The notes below the pieces were generated by a model. That model saw nothing but the letters and a program-made list of their open reading frames with translations, searched no databases and was not told the origin of the DNA. From JAVSMW01 sp032027005 (lineage in GTDB: Bacteria; Bacillota; Thermincolia; Thermincolales; UBA2595), in the NCBI GenBank assembly GCA_032027005.1, contig JAVSMW010000009.1, positions 105,851 to 169,850 on the forward strand: 64,000 bases of DNA. Direction: 5' to 3'. Positions 35,101 through 44,598 of this stretch are shown one piece after another (the stretch's first letter is position 1; the number at the start of each line of letters is the position of its first letter). A program made the translations under genes and the position numbers.

Positions 35101-35335
35101 ACACTGAGAGCCTATCTTCAAACTGATTCAAAATGCCTCTGGTGCCGCTTTTAGCTCTTTCCACCTTACCGAAAAGGGCTAAGGTAATAGCATCCAAGAT
35201 AGTTGATTTACCTGAACCGGTGGGGCCAAAGACGCCAAAAATGCCAAGGGACCCCAATTCAGCAAAATCGATGTCTTGTTCGTCCCGGTAACTTTGCAAG
35301 CCCGAAAATTTAAGCCTAATCGGTTTCAACTTCAT
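32135..35335 (-). CDS. sbcC: Nuclease SbcCD subunit C (SMC-like ATPase)
   Basis: Rad50-like ATPase that works with SbcD to cleave DNA hairpins and protein-blocked ends. The 1066 residues begin MKLKPIRLKFSGLQSYRDEQ with FGPTGSGKSTILDA (Walker A). Long coiled coils flank a zinc hook CPVCGSTSHP near the middle. The C-terminal half has LSGGETFLTSLSLALSLS and FFLDEGFGTLD. The ATG at 35335 overlaps the sbcD end by 20 bp; a TTG six bases later is an alternative. A longer frame to 35476 lies inside sbcD and is rejected. Confidence 0.95.
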   Translation of the reverse strand: MKLKPIRLKFSGLQSYRDEQDIDFAELGSLGIFGVFGPTGSGKSTILDAITLALFGKVERAKSGTRGILNQFEDRLSVSFAFSLGDDIYLAERLYAREKNDPDAVRNRHSRLIKLTADNQILADKANEMDNKVAHLLGMSFDDFSRAVILPQGKFDQFLKLTGGDRARMLENILRLERYGENLWKKASRMENSLGQEIHTDQMLLEQLGDASEEAITQAEEKLSRHNKLVLQREQTKKDTATALKELEQLELLYREFAALKQQQTELEAQKAGLEIDRSKLEWAIKAEPLKGILIQAVELEKSEKEETVKFLQQQDCLTRTEVKLKLAEDGIIKSGLAEEKLQDLREQELPQVVLALDYERQIKVLAKEMQGMHENLRQKQGELDKLTVAGKEKGQRHTQAKTDREKLLLKKQELAEVLAIRPRVESAGAVLVDLESAEQQVLEAAQTLAGRQQAQAAAERTLKTDLSEYLDSSLVDKPEEKSEDNPQYIYALVTGVAAQANEGLTQAQDFYDKLIMENMAGSLAAKLSPGAPCPVCGSTSHPLRAESHDENAASMESAKDRIKAARAGLDKVMAWERKVGLAYNTLRTISEEISTVHRPNLDRKQAALAAALAKWQQQTALMADYVSVIHSLTGMPAIDRTGIKMAKKALVIAEQEYKTIEMKLAAGESEIKGLETELNQLREAFLGLKYEIANLQNNGQTAEENDSRLKTALVGITGGLAAEEFQQKINAQVLLLQSEITEAKNTLDNARLEIQEAEKVLEALKAGLEKTTSHLNKVRESLQKSMTKQGFAEISELWSALLSEELQQNIRKRLDDYAKARDFVDQRLREVSVKIKDKPFDREKIASLRLNLEKIQEEYDEAVREQGALKKSLGDLKNRQVEWLRLKAEIDRLTRRRELAVRLVSLLKGRKLVQFLAEEHLRDMAAEASVRLAGLTGQRYALELDEGCNFVMRDNYNAGQRRPVNTLSGGETFLTSLSLALSLSSKIQLKGQFPLGFFFLDEGFGTLDPEKLEVVVNALERLHDGHRLVGIITHVPELRSRMPRYLEILASTNDGAGSKVLMKKS

Positions 35336-36536
35336 CTCCCCCTTCCAGAAGCTCCAAAAACAATGAAAACAGTTCCTTGGATGGGGCTGTCCCAGTTTCA
35401 CCTGCTGCAAAACGGGTAAACTTTTCTTCCAGAGACAGTTCAGACAAGCGTCTTTCCCCTGACTGAGAAACTTCAAGTCCGGGCAGCAGCACCTGGATAT
35501 TGATGATGCCGGGATGCAGTTTTCTTAATATGGTTATCTGGGACCCCTGCAGTGGTTCATTAGCCTGAATTTTCATGTCAATCCAGGTTTCACTGTTGCC
35601 CGGATCCTCGCACCACCCAATAGCCTCTTCATATGAATTAAACTTTAAAGACCGCATAGGTTTACCGGAAGTAAGCTTGACAGGTATAACGACGGCCTCT
35701 GTACCCGGGGAAGCCTCAACCAGCACAACCTCTTTTTGCTGGTCAGATTCGGAGAAACTATAAGCCAGAGGCGAACCGGAATATCTGCAGGGGACCTTTA
35801 GCCCGCCCACCTTCTGAGGGCGGTGTAAGTGGCCCAGGGCGATGTAATGAGCATCTTGCGGCAAGTAAGCAGGTTCCACCAGATAGGCTCCGCCCAGACT
35901 GACATCACGCTCAGAGTCTGAATGATGCCCACCAAGGACAAACAGGTGACTGACCCCGATGTTCACCGTATCAGCCCTGAATTTCCCGGCGGCCTGCTGA
36001 AAAGCCAGGCCAACCCTTTCACCATATGCCTTTTGGATTTCGTTTTCTGTCAGGGCTTCGCTCAAGACCTCGTTCAGCCTTTGTTCAGAGGGGTAAGGAA
36101 CTGCTGCCACCACAGCAGGTTCCGGACACCCGGGAATTTCTATTTCCAGCCAGCCGGGTCCCCCTGTTTTGACCAGATTTTGATTTGCCGGCCTGTTTAA
36201 TGTTTCCCCGGGATAACCCAGGATAAAAATGCCATGCTTGTTGGCCAAAGGATTGGCGGCATGCAGCCGGTCCGGACTGTCATGGTTACCGGCAATTACT
36301 ACAATGGCCCTTTGCCCGTCTCTGTTCAGCCGTTCCAGGGCATCATAAAAGAGTTCCTCCGCCTCAGCAGGCGGGTTATAAGTATCAAAAATGTCACCGG
36401 CAATCAGCACCAGGTGGATTTTTTCCCGTTCCACAATAGAATAAAGTTCTTCCAGGAAGGCCCTTTGTTCCGGCAGCCGGGAACGCCCTTCCAGGGTACG
36501 GCCCAAATGCCAGTCGGAAGTGTGTAATATGCGCAT
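35316..36536 (-). CDS. sbcD: Nuclease SbcCD subunit D (Mre11-like)
   Basis: Mn2+-dependent exo/endonuclease partner of SbcC. The 406 residues show the metallophosphoesterase motifs MRILHTSDWHLGRTLEG, LIAGDIFDTYNPP, VIAGNHDSPDRL and IALGHLHRPQ. A C-terminal capping domain follows. It lies 39 bp downstream of addA, consistent with one operon for double-strand-break processing. Confidence 0.95.
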   Translation of the reverse strand: MRILHTSDWHLGRTLEGRSRLPEQRAFLEELYSIVEREKIHLVLIAGDIFDTYNPPAEAEELFYDALERLNRDGQRAIVVIAGNHDSPDRLHAANPLANKHGIFILGYPGETLNRPANQNLVKTGGPGWLEIEIPGCPEPAVVAAVPYPSEQRLNEVLSEALTENEIQKAYGERVGLAFQQAAGKFRADTVNIGVSHLFVLGGHHSDSERDVSLGGAYLVEPAYLPQDAHYIALGHLHRPQKVGGLKVPCRYSGSPLAYSFSESDQQKEVVLVEASPGTEAVVIPVKLTSGKPMRSLKFNSYEEAIGWCEDPGNSETWIDMKIQANEPLQGSQITILRKLHPGIINIQVLLPGLEVSQSGERRLSELSLEEKFTRFAAGETGTAPSKELFSLFLELLEGGDEVETD

Positions 36537-36575
36537 GTTTTAAATCCCGTTCCTTTCAAAATCGCAAACCTGATT

Positions 36576-39500
36576 CTAAGTACAAAGAATGGCCCGGCCC
36601 AAACTAAAAAAATACAGATATTTTTCTTTGACCGGTTTTTGCAGAATTGTTTCCACAGCCCTGGTATATAGGTTCAACTGGCCTGCGTACCTGGAAACTG
36701 CCTGTTGGGTATCTGCTTCGGCAACCGCATCAGTTTTGTAATCGATCAGGACTAAACCGTCACCATCATCAATGAGGCAGTCGATAACGCCCTGAACGAT
36801 AATTGTTTCTGTAAAAGCATCGGGGATGTCACTATAGACCTGCCAGGCCGGCAGGGCCATCGTAAAGGGCAGCTCCCTCCTAACTTCAGAAGCCTGCAAT
36901 ACCCGCCTGCCAAGAGGTGAGGCCAAAAAAGCTGTCACTCCATCGAGATCCACAAAAGCCCCCTGTTCCAGGGTTAAAAGTTCCTTTTGGACCATTTGGC
37001 TGATGAGGTTTTTTAAGCCTGCTAAGGTTAAATCCCCTGCGAAATCAAGATGCTGCATAAACAGGTGCATGACTGAACCCCGTTCGGCCGCTGAAAGGCC
37101 AGAAGCACGCCGGAGAAAATGCGGTCTGAGAGATCCCGGCGCAAAGTGGCTGGAATGCGCCGGTGCTGAGTCTGTCTCTTCGGAGTCAAGGCCGGCAAAG
37201 CGCCTTTTCAGCTCTGTGACTGTAGCTTTAGCCGGTTTACCGACTATGCTGTGATAAGCATACTGCCAGTTCAGGCGACGGTCCAGCAGTGCAAGGAAAT
37301 CGTCTTCCGCCGGGACAGGCTCTCCCCGGCGCACCTGGTCTAACAAATGGGCCTGGTTGACATTAATTTCAGGCTCGCTCAAACCTTGCTCCAGATCAGG
37401 GCGGACTGAGACTAACCAGGCAGACGGGTCATTTTGGGTCACAGCAGCAGGCTGGGTTTCACACCCAGACAGGCTGCGCAGTTCCTGCCCGCCGGGATGG
37501 CGGGCTATGGCTGGACCCAGCCAATCCAGGTATGATTTAGCCCCGGCCAAAACAGTGTCAGGCAGTTCCCAGCCCGAACACTCCAGATTTTCACACCAGC
37601 GGCCGGCTGACTTGACCAAATCTCTCACCGAACCTACCAGGACCAGTTTTTCCCTGGCTCTGGTTAAGGCTACGTATAAAATTCGCATCTCTTCAGCCAG
37701 TAATTCAAAGTGCATTTTCTTACTGATAGCGGCATGGGCAATTGTCGGATACGCATACCGCAATTCCAGATCAACAACCGGCAGGCCCAGGCCCAGCTCT
37801 TTATGTAAGACAGCCTTTTGTTTAAGATCCATGGTATTAAACTGTTTTCCCAGCCCGGCCACAAATACTACGGGAAATTCCAAGCCTTTGCTTTTGTGGA
37901 TACTGATGATTCGCACCACATCCTCGTTTTCCCCGATAGCTCTGGCTGCCCCCAGATCAAAGCCTGTATCCTGAAATTTTTCTACAAACCTCAGGAACCT
38001 GAAGAGGCCGCGGAAGTTGGTGGCTTCATACTGGCCGGCCCTGTCATAAAGGGCCCGCAGGTTGGCCTGACGCTGGCTGCCGCCGGGCATTCCGCCCACA
38101 TAGGCATAATAACCGGTTTCCTTATATAAATGCCAGATCAAATCAGCCAGTGATTCCTGCCGGGCCATGGTCCGCCATTTTTCCAGGTTTTCCAGGAGCC
38201 TGGCCAGTTTTAAATCGGTGGAGGTTTCCCCTGCCAAGGCCGACAGCCTGACAGCCTCATAGAAATCAGCTGATCTGGAGTGCAACCTGACAGCAGCCAG
38301 TTCCGCTGCATTTAACCCTACCATGGGAGATCTTAAAACGGCTGCCAGGGGAATATCCTGCCTGGGGTTATCAATGACTTTCAGCAGGGACAATACTGTT
38401 TCCACTTCGGTGGCTGCAAAATAACCGGAGCTTAAGTCTGCATAAGCCGGGATACCTCTCTCCCGGAACGCCTGCATAAAGGTATTGGCATTGTTTCTTG
38501 TGGCTCTGAGCAAAATTACAATATCACGATACTGCACAGGCCTATATCCGCAATTTTTATCAAAGACGTAAAATTCCGGCTGCCCTTTACCCGGGCGGCC
38601 GGAGACCATCCGCGCGATCCTGGCAGCGATTAACCGGGCTTCCCTTTGGATGGCATCCATTTCCTGCAAGTCTTCGGGTACGGCTTCAGGAGAATCATCA
38701 CTTATTTCAACATCGGTGTCTTCAGGGATATTTTCTGCACTGTCCTCTTCAGCTGGGCCGGGCATATTCCGTTCCAGGAGATATAACTCAACGGGACCGG
38801 CCCCGATTCTTACTGAATCCGGCGGCGAAGCATAACCGGCCCCGCAGACCAGTTCGGCTTTATGGTCATAGGTGATTTCTCCCACCCGGGCTGTCATCAG
38901 CTGACGAAACACAAAATTTACCGCGTCGATGACTTCAGCCCGGCTGCGGAAATTCATAGTCAGGTCAATGCCCAGGTTTGGGCCGTCCTGTAATCTGGGA
39001 TAGTTTCGGTATTTTTCCATAAATAAGGAAGGATCAGCCAGCCTGAAACGGTAGATACTCTGCTTCACATCACCAACCATGAACCTGTTGGGAGCCTCTG
39101 GTGCTGCCCGGGAAATCAGGTGCAGGATTGTTTCCTGAACAGCATTGATATCCTGGTACTCGTCCACCAGTATTTCTGTGAAACGTGCCCGGATTTCCAG
39201 GGCGGCTGCAGACGGAATCGGCGTATCGGGCGAAGCTCCTGTATCTAACAGGATTTTCAGGCAGTAATGTTCCAGATCGGCAAAGTCAACCAAACCTTTA
39301 GAGCTTTTAGCAGCCTGGTATTTTTCCGTAAAATCGTTGGTCAGCCGGACCAGTGTTTCGACCAGGGGTGCAACCAGCTGCAATTCAGCTGCCAATTCAG
39401 CCGGCGCTCTGGAAAAGAACGAGTTTTTCATCCCTGACACCGTTTTTTTAATGTCATCACGCAGCTTCCGGACTTCTGATTTGAGATAATCATCGACTGT

Positions 39501-40370
39501 CTTATCGGCACATCTTCTAAGTTTGCCGAATTCGCATCCGTTGAATGCCCGGCAGGCATTTTCCCATGATTGCCTGACTGCCGTCAGTAAATCATCCAGC
39601 AGGGTATTGTCAGCCTGGAGATTTTCCAGGTATACTGCCGGCCCGCCGGGAGAACCCGCCATTTTTACAGCTTTCTTAACTTTGGTCAGACAGCCCTCAA
39701 GCTGTAATTCCATCCAAGCCAGCAGAGACCTGCCCCATGGATGTCCCTCCAGGGGGCCCCCCCTTGCCTGCCTGTATAGGGTAGCCAATCCTGCCAGCCA
39801 TTGGGCCGGCCAGGGTTGGCTGACTGCAAATTCATACAATTTTAAAACCATTTCCTGCAGATAAGCATCACTTCTATCACCGCTATAAGCGTCCACCAGG
39901 CTGAGGAAATCACTGTCCCCGGCTTCATAGCAGGCCTCAAATACATCATCCAGTGCTTCCAAACGCATTAGGGCAGCTTCAGTATCATCAGCCACCCGAA
40001 AGGCCGGGTCCAGGTCAATGCGATAAAAATACTGCCGCAGCACATCAAGGCAAAAGGAGTGCAGGGTAGTCAGCGAGGCCCGGTTTAACAGGGCCAGCTG
40101 CCGGTTTAGGTGGCGGGAAACCGGATTGTTGTTTAATTCGCGGGATATGGCTGAACTTATACGGTCCCGCATCTCCTGAGCAGCAGCTTTGGTGAAAGTT
40201 ACTACCAACAGACGGTCTATATCGGCAGGATCTCTGGGGTCAAGTATTTTTTGAATAATCCGCTCCACCAGAACTGCGGTTTTGCCAGCTCCCGCTGCTG
40301 CCGAAACCAGCAAATTACAGTCCCTGGCAGAAATGGCAGACAACTGTTCTTCAGTCCACTTATTGCTCAT
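36576..40370 (-). CDS. addA: ATP-dependent helicase/nuclease subunit A (AddA)
   Basis: UvrD-like helicase plus RecB-type nuclease for double-strand-break end resection with AddB. The 1264 residues begin MSNKWTEEQLSAISARDCNLL with SAAAGAGKTAVLVERI (Walker A), then LLVVTFTKAAAQEMRDRI, EILVDEYQDINAVQE (motif II), VGDVKQSIYRFRLADP, SIHKSKGLEFPVVFVAG and ALTRAREKLVLVG. The C-terminal nuclease has VLIDYKTD and YAGQLNLY. The ATG overlaps the addB end by 11 bp. A frame extending to 40529 runs into addB and is rejected. Confidence 0.96.
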   Translation of the reverse strand: MSNKWTEEQLSAISARDCNLLVSAAAGAGKTAVLVERIIQKILDPRDPADIDRLLVVTFTKAAAQEMRDRISSAISRELNNNPVSRHLNRQLALLNRASLTTLHSFCLDVLRQYFYRIDLDPAFRVADDTEAALMRLEALDDVFEACYEAGDSDFLSLVDAYSGDRSDAYLQEMVLKLYEFAVSQPWPAQWLAGLATLYRQARGGPLEGHPWGRSLLAWMELQLEGCLTKVKKAVKMAGSPGGPAVYLENLQADNTLLDDLLTAVRQSWENACRAFNGCEFGKLRRCADKTVDDYLKSEVRKLRDDIKKTVSGMKNSFFSRAPAELAAELQLVAPLVETLVRLTNDFTEKYQAAKSSKGLVDFADLEHYCLKILLDTGASPDTPIPSAAALEIRARFTEILVDEYQDINAVQETILHLISRAAPEAPNRFMVGDVKQSIYRFRLADPSLFMEKYRNYPRLQDGPNLGIDLTMNFRSRAEVIDAVNFVFRQLMTARVGEITYDHKAELVCGAGYASPPDSVRIGAGPVELYLLERNMPGPAEEDSAENIPEDTDVEISDDSPEAVPEDLQEMDAIQREARLIAARIARMVSGRPGKGQPEFYVFDKNCGYRPVQYRDIVILLRATRNNANTFMQAFRERGIPAYADLSSGYFAATEVETVLSLLKVIDNPRQDIPLAAVLRSPMVGLNAAELAAVRLHSRSADFYEAVRLSALAGETSTDLKLARLLENLEKWRTMARQESLADLIWHLYKETGYYAYVGGMPGGSQRQANLRALYDRAGQYEATNFRGLFRFLRFVEKFQDTGFDLGAARAIGENEDVVRIISIHKSKGLEFPVVFVAGLGKQFNTMDLKQKAVLHKELGLGLPVVDLELRYAYPTIAHAAISKKMHFELLAEEMRILYVALTRAREKLVLVGSVRDLVKSAGRWCENLECSGWELPDTVLAGAKSYLDWLGPAIARHPGGQELRSLSGCETQPAAVTQNDPSAWLVSVRPDLEQGLSEPEINVNQAHLLDQVRRGEPVPAEDDFLALLDRRLNWQYAYHSIVGKPAKATVTELKRRFAGLDSEETDSAPAHSSHFAPGSLRPHFLRRASGLSAAERGSVMHLFMQHLDFAGDLTLAGLKNLISQMVQKELLTLEQGAFVDLDGVTAFLASPLGRRVLQASEVRRELPFTMALPAWQVYSDIPDAFTETIIVQGVIDCLIDDGDGLVLIDYKTDAVAEADTQQAVSRYAGQLNLYTRAVETILQKPVKEKYLYFFSLGRAILCT

Positions 40371-43300
40371 TATGATCCCCCTCCCCGGTCCCGAAAGGCC
40401 AAGGGTCCCCCGGTGGCATAGCTGGTAAAACCCTAAAGTCGTTATCTTCCAACAGGGCATCAAATTTACAGACCGGTTTAATGGCACAGTAGGTGCATGC
40501 TGTTGTCCTGCTGTCTTGGTAAGGCGCAATATCTACCACACCCCGCAGGATCTTCTCCCCGGATTCGGCCAGAATTTGTTTCAGATAAGCCTGCAGCATC
40601 TTCCATCCCTGCTGGTCAATGACCGGCGAACCGGTGTAAAAGGTGCCGTCTTTTTTTAAGCCCACCGGAAACAACCGAGAAAAACCGTTTTCAACCTGAT
40701 TATCCATCATTTTAAAAACCCCGGCGTCGGCTAAGAGAAACCCTCTCATTTTCAGCATGTTGAGGACCGCGTTGGCGGCTGTTTCCGCAGAAACGGGGCC
40801 AGAAGTACTGATCAGCGGGTCCTTCACTGTGAAATAAAGGATTCCTCCGGGCAGGACGGGGACGCCAAAGCTGTCAGAGTAATGGGTCAGGGCCACATGC
40901 AGGTAGGTCAGCAATTGGATACGTAAGCCGTGATATATATCCTGCAGGCCAATCCTGGTGTCACTGGACTTATAATCGATAACGCGCAGATAAACGGCAT
41001 TTGCTGTTTCTGCCATGTCCAGACGGTCAATCCGGCCCCGCAGTTCCAGGGCATTGCCGTCAGGCAGCTGCACGGACAGGGGCGGCAGTCCGCCGTCCAG
41101 ACCAAAGGTCAGTTCTACTCCCAAAGGCTTAAACCGGCCCTGCCTGGCGTGCTGGCTCAGGACAAGGGCAGCCCGGTCTATGGTCTTTTTAAGTTTGCCT
41201 GTTAGGTAACGATACCTGGCGGTACTGAGCAGAATTTCGCCCTGCAAAAGTGGTGCCAGTTCATCAATAATTTTTTTGTTCAACTCCCTGCAGTCTTCAG
41301 GGCTTAACTGGCTCCAGTCAAGCCCCTGTAACCGGACTTCCTCGGCAAAACGCAGCAGGGCGGCATGGAAGAGTTCACCCATATCAGGGGCTTCCAGACG
41401 GTAAATTTTACGCTCTTTTAAGCCCAGCCCGTAGGAACCGAAATGAGCAAAGGGACAGGCTCTGAACTTTTCAATGCGGGACACACTGGCTCTGACAGGC
41501 TGTCCGTAAAGAGACCGGCACAGATGTGTGGGAATAGGCCTTTCGCTATTTTGATGAAATACTCCGTGGAGGACTGTTAAAGCCTGGTTTCTCCCGGTGC
41601 CCCTCATTAGCCAGTTATAGACCTGCCACCACTGCGGCTCTATAGTGCCGCCTGCTTTGACAGTCCTTAACTTCGTTGCCAGGTAACTTATGACTTGATC
41701 AGAATTCACTATGTATTGGAAGTCCTCAGTCTCATTAATATAAAAAGGGTCTATCTGGACGACAGTTTCGGACAGCGCAGGAAAAAGCTCTTTTATTCTG
41801 GTCACCACCGGAGATCTGGTAACAGCCCTGCCTTCGCTGTCGGCCATGGGATAGCTGATCCAAAGCTTTTCACTGGATCTGGTTAAGGCGGTATAGACCA
41901 GAAATTGTTCTTCAAAGACCTGGCGGCTGCTTCCGGGGGCCAGGTCCAATCCTGCCGCCAGCAGTTTTTCACGCTCCTGGTCGTTAAAGAGCCCATCATC
42001 GGCGGGCCGCGCGGGCAAAACGCCTTCGCTGGCTCCCAGCAGAAACACTGCTTTCACATGGGGGCTTCTGGAACGGTCAAGGGTTCCTATAATCACCTGA
42101 TCCAAACCAGGTGGAATCAGGCCGATATGCATACTTTCAAAGCCGGCATCCAGGATCTCGGCGTAGGCCTCACTTGTGACCTGATATTCGCCCAGGGCTT
42201 CGACCACTTCATCAAGAAGTCCGACCACCTGACTCCAAATTTGTCCATGAACCCTGGCGGAATCAGGGTTTCCGGCAGCCTCCCCGGCGGCTTTCCATTT
42301 TTCCAAAGCTGCGGCAGCCCCCAGATCCTCCAACAGGCTGTATACAGCCGAGGTCATTTGTCTGACATCACCGGCCGAGGAAACAGCCTGACTAAATTTG
42401 ACCAGATGATTGGAGGCAGCTTTTTTGATTTCCAGGAGGTCTGCCCAGCCTTCATCATCCAGCCATCTAGCGCCTCTGATGCCTCGAGCCAGGACAAAAT
42501 TTTCCAGCGAGAAAATGCTGTCCCTGTCCACCGGAACCAAGTCGGTCTTGAAGTAACGGAATACCGGCTCATAAGCCCAGTTCCGGCAGACGGTCTCTAA
42601 GGCAGACCTGATTAATTCCACCAATGGATGATGCAGTACACTGCGTTTTTGGTCGATAAAAAAAGGAATTCCATAATCCTTAAAAATCGAACTGATCATG
42701 GCATAGTATTGTTCCATATTCCGGACGAGGACGGCCACATCCTTCCATCGATAGCCATTATCTCTGATCAGGCAGACAATTTCCCGGGCGCAGGCTTCAA
42801 CTTCTGCCCTGAGGTTGGCACCTGCGATTAATTTAAGATTTTGGGATTCTTCCTGAAAAGTTTGGACAGGATAACGAAAATAGTTTTTTTCCAGATGGGC
42901 AGCTTCCGGGGATTGGACAAATCTGAACGGTACATCTGGTTTAAGTAATACCGGATCCTCTAAAATAACACCCTGTTCTGCTGCCAGCCCTTTAACTTTA
43001 TTCAGGGTTTCCCATGTGGGATAAAAAAGGTCGTCATCATAGAGTACCTGGTTTATACTGTCACAATCAATACAGAGGGATAAATTGACTTTTTCGGCTG
43101 TCCGGAAAAGGTTTTTAATTACAAGGAGTTCCAAAGGGGTAAAGCCCTTAAAACCGTCCAGCCAAAAAGTGGCATTTCTGAATTCAGTGGAATAAGGCAG
43201 GTTTTCTGCCAAAAGCTTCAGAAAATCATCAGGATCAGTGTATCTGGTGGACAAATAATCATCCAGTGCCTGGTACAGCAGGGATAAATCATTAAGTTTT

Positions 43301-43767
43301 TCATAAAGCAAAATAGAAGTTCCACTAAATTTATCGGCTGCCTCGGCAAGCATTTCAGGTGAAATCAGATAGGTTTTCAATTCACCGATACTGCGGGCAA
43401 TACAGTCAGTAAAACCTGCCCGCACTGCACTTTTACCGAAAACAGCAAGTTTGTCACAGAGGATACTGATTAGATTTCGCAGGACCATCCGTTTGCCCAA
43501 CTCTCCGATAGGAATCCGGGCAGCCCCACCCACCTCCAATAAAACCCGGTGGGCTAACCGTCGAAAACTTAAAACCTGGGCCCTGACAGAACCCCCGGAA
43601 GGCATTATGTTGGCCAGGGTATATTCCATTTGAAAAGTTGCCTGTTCAGGAACAAGCAAAATGACCGGGGGACCATTTGGTTCCACGGCTGCTCTTTGGC
43701 AGATTTGATTTACGATGTAATGAGTTTTGCCGGATCCGGCTCGACCGAAGATAAAACCCAGCTTCAA
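40360..43767 (-). CDS. addB: ATP-dependent nuclease subunit B (AddB)
   Basis: Structural and nuclease partner of AddA. The 1135 residues begin MKLGFIFGRAGSGKTHYIVNQI (intact Walker A). The body is helicase-like but lacks most motifs. The C-terminal nuclease has VIDYKSSDTRIGL. Four cysteines fit the known AddB [4Fe-4S] clamp: one in FRACPFAHFGSYG and three in CTYCAIKPVC. First gene of addB-addA-sbcD-sbcC. The start ATG has no perfect ribosome site, but AAGGGGTG precedes it. Confidence 0.95.
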   Translation of the reverse strand: MKLGFIFGRAGSGKTHYIVNQICQRAAVEPNGPPVILLVPEQATFQMEYTLANIMPSGGSVRAQVLSFRRLAHRVLLEVGGAARIPIGELGKRMVLRNLISILCDKLAVFGKSAVRAGFTDCIARSIGELKTYLISPEMLAEAADKFSGTSILLYEKLNDLSLLYQALDDYLSTRYTDPDDFLKLLAENLPYSTEFRNATFWLDGFKGFTPLELLVIKNLFRTAEKVNLSLCIDCDSINQVLYDDDLFYPTWETLNKVKGLAAEQGVILEDPVLLKPDVPFRFVQSPEAAHLEKNYFRYPVQTFQEESQNLKLIAGANLRAEVEACAREIVCLIRDNGYRWKDVAVLVRNMEQYYAMISSIFKDYGIPFFIDQKRSVLHHPLVELIRSALETVCRNWAYEPVFRYFKTDLVPVDRDSIFSLENFVLARGIRGARWLDDEGWADLLEIKKAASNHLVKFSQAVSSAGDVRQMTSAVYSLLEDLGAAAALEKWKAAGEAAGNPDSARVHGQIWSQVVGLLDEVVEALGEYQVTSEAYAEILDAGFESMHIGLIPPGLDQVIIGTLDRSRSPHVKAVFLLGASEGVLPARPADDGLFNDQEREKLLAAGLDLAPGSSRQVFEEQFLVYTALTRSSEKLWISYPMADSEGRAVTRSPVVTRIKELFPALSETVVQIDPFYINETEDFQYIVNSDQVISYLATKLRTVKAGGTIEPQWWQVYNWLMRGTGRNQALTVLHGVFHQNSERPIPTHLCRSLYGQPVRASVSRIEKFRACPFAHFGSYGLGLKERKIYRLEAPDMGELFHAALLRFAEEVRLQGLDWSQLSPEDCRELNKKIIDELAPLLQGEILLSTARYRYLTGKLKKTIDRAALVLSQHARQGRFKPLGVELTFGLDGGLPPLSVQLPDGNALELRGRIDRLDMAETANAVYLRVIDYKSSDTRIGLQDIYHGLRIQLLTYLHVALTHYSDSFGVPVLPGGILYFTVKDPLISTSGPVSAETAANAVLNMLKMRGFLLADAGVFKMMDNQVENGFSRLFPVGLKKDGTFYTGSPVIDQQGWKMLQAYLKQILAESGEKILRGVVDIAPYQDSRTTACTYCAIKPVCKFDALLEDNDFRVLPAMPPGDPWPFGTGEGDHNEQ

Positions 43768-43949
43768 AGGAAAACACCCCTTATTTTTTGTCCTTGAAGT
43801 TCACACATATATGAATTAATTTCTATATTTAAAGAACTATTCCTTTATAATGCAAAACAAATGACATTTAGGTCTGGTTTTGGCTCATTTTATAGGATAT
43901 AATACCAATATATAGGAATAATAAAAAAAGAGCCTTGGGAGGTATTTAA

Positions 43950-44363
43950 ATGAATTGGCTGAAGACATACCATGACGACCACGACTCGGTTTTAGTGTTG
44001 TTGGCGAAGCTTGAAGGCAATATAAAAGACTTACAGAGTGGGCAGGATACACCAAATATCTTTACTGAATTCGTCGAATTCGGTGATGTAATAAAGGACG
44101 TTTGGATACCTCATTTTAAACGTGAAGAAACTGGAGTTTATCAAACTATTGCCAATTCCGGACCTGAGGGTGAAAAATTTATCGATTTCATGCTTCGCGA
44201 ACACCAGGCTTTGTACAAGCTCTTTGATCAGTATTTTACGGCAGTGGAGTCCCGGGATAAGGGAAAGTTGATTGAAATCAGCAACACCCTGGAGAAGGTT
44301 TTACGCCACCACGTCCATCAGGAAGAAGAAAGGGTCCCACAATTCCTTGAGAGTATAAAGTAG
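43950..44363 (+). CDS. Hemerythrin-like HHE-domain protein
   Basis: A 137-residue four-helix protein with di-iron ligands: YHDDHD near the start (His8, His11), PHFKREETG near 58, LREHQALY near 82 and LRHHVHQEEERVPQFL at the end. Such proteins bind oxygen or NO, or sense redox state. ATG follows GGGAGG at 7 nt. The 182-bp upstream region holds an AT-rich segment with TATAAT near 43898. Single-gene unit facing away from addB. Confidence 0.87.
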   Translation: MNWLKTYHDDHDSVLVLLAKLEGNIKDLQSGQDTPNIFTEFVEFGDVIKDVWIPHFKREETGVYQTIANSGPEGEKFIDFMLREHQALYKLFDQYFTAVESRDKGKLIEISNTLEKVLRHHVHQEEERVPQFLESIK

Positions 44364-44389
44364 GCTTAACCTAAAAAACGAAAAACATA

Positions 44390-44574
44390 AAATAACCGCA
44401 GAGACGCAGTGATAAAATATTTTATGAATATGAGAACAAAGGATTTTTTTAATGCAGAAAGCACCTTTTGATGGGTGCTTTTTTGTTTCAATTCGATAGA
44501 CCATAATAGAAGTTGTTTCCACAAAAATATTTGTTTGTAAATAACAGTTTTATTCTCTGCGTCTCTGCGGTTTG
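44390..44574. repeat. Long inverted-repeat element (CGCAGAGACGCAGAG family)
   Basis: Arms AACCGCAGAGACGCAG (44394-44409) and CTGCGTCTCTGCGGTT (about 44557-44572) bound about 145 bp. Inside is an AAAGCACC/GGGTGCTTTTTT stem (44458-44484), which acts as a plus-strand terminator for the hemerythrin gene. The arms match those at 10942-11117. Confidence 0.7.
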
Positions 44575-44598
44575 TGTTATTTTTTTAAAAAGTAAAGT

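Noticed and set aside
35336..35476. N-terminal extension of SbcC
   Set aside because: It lies wholly inside sbcD and lacks SbcC-like sequence; the family N-terminus begins at MKLKPIRLKF.
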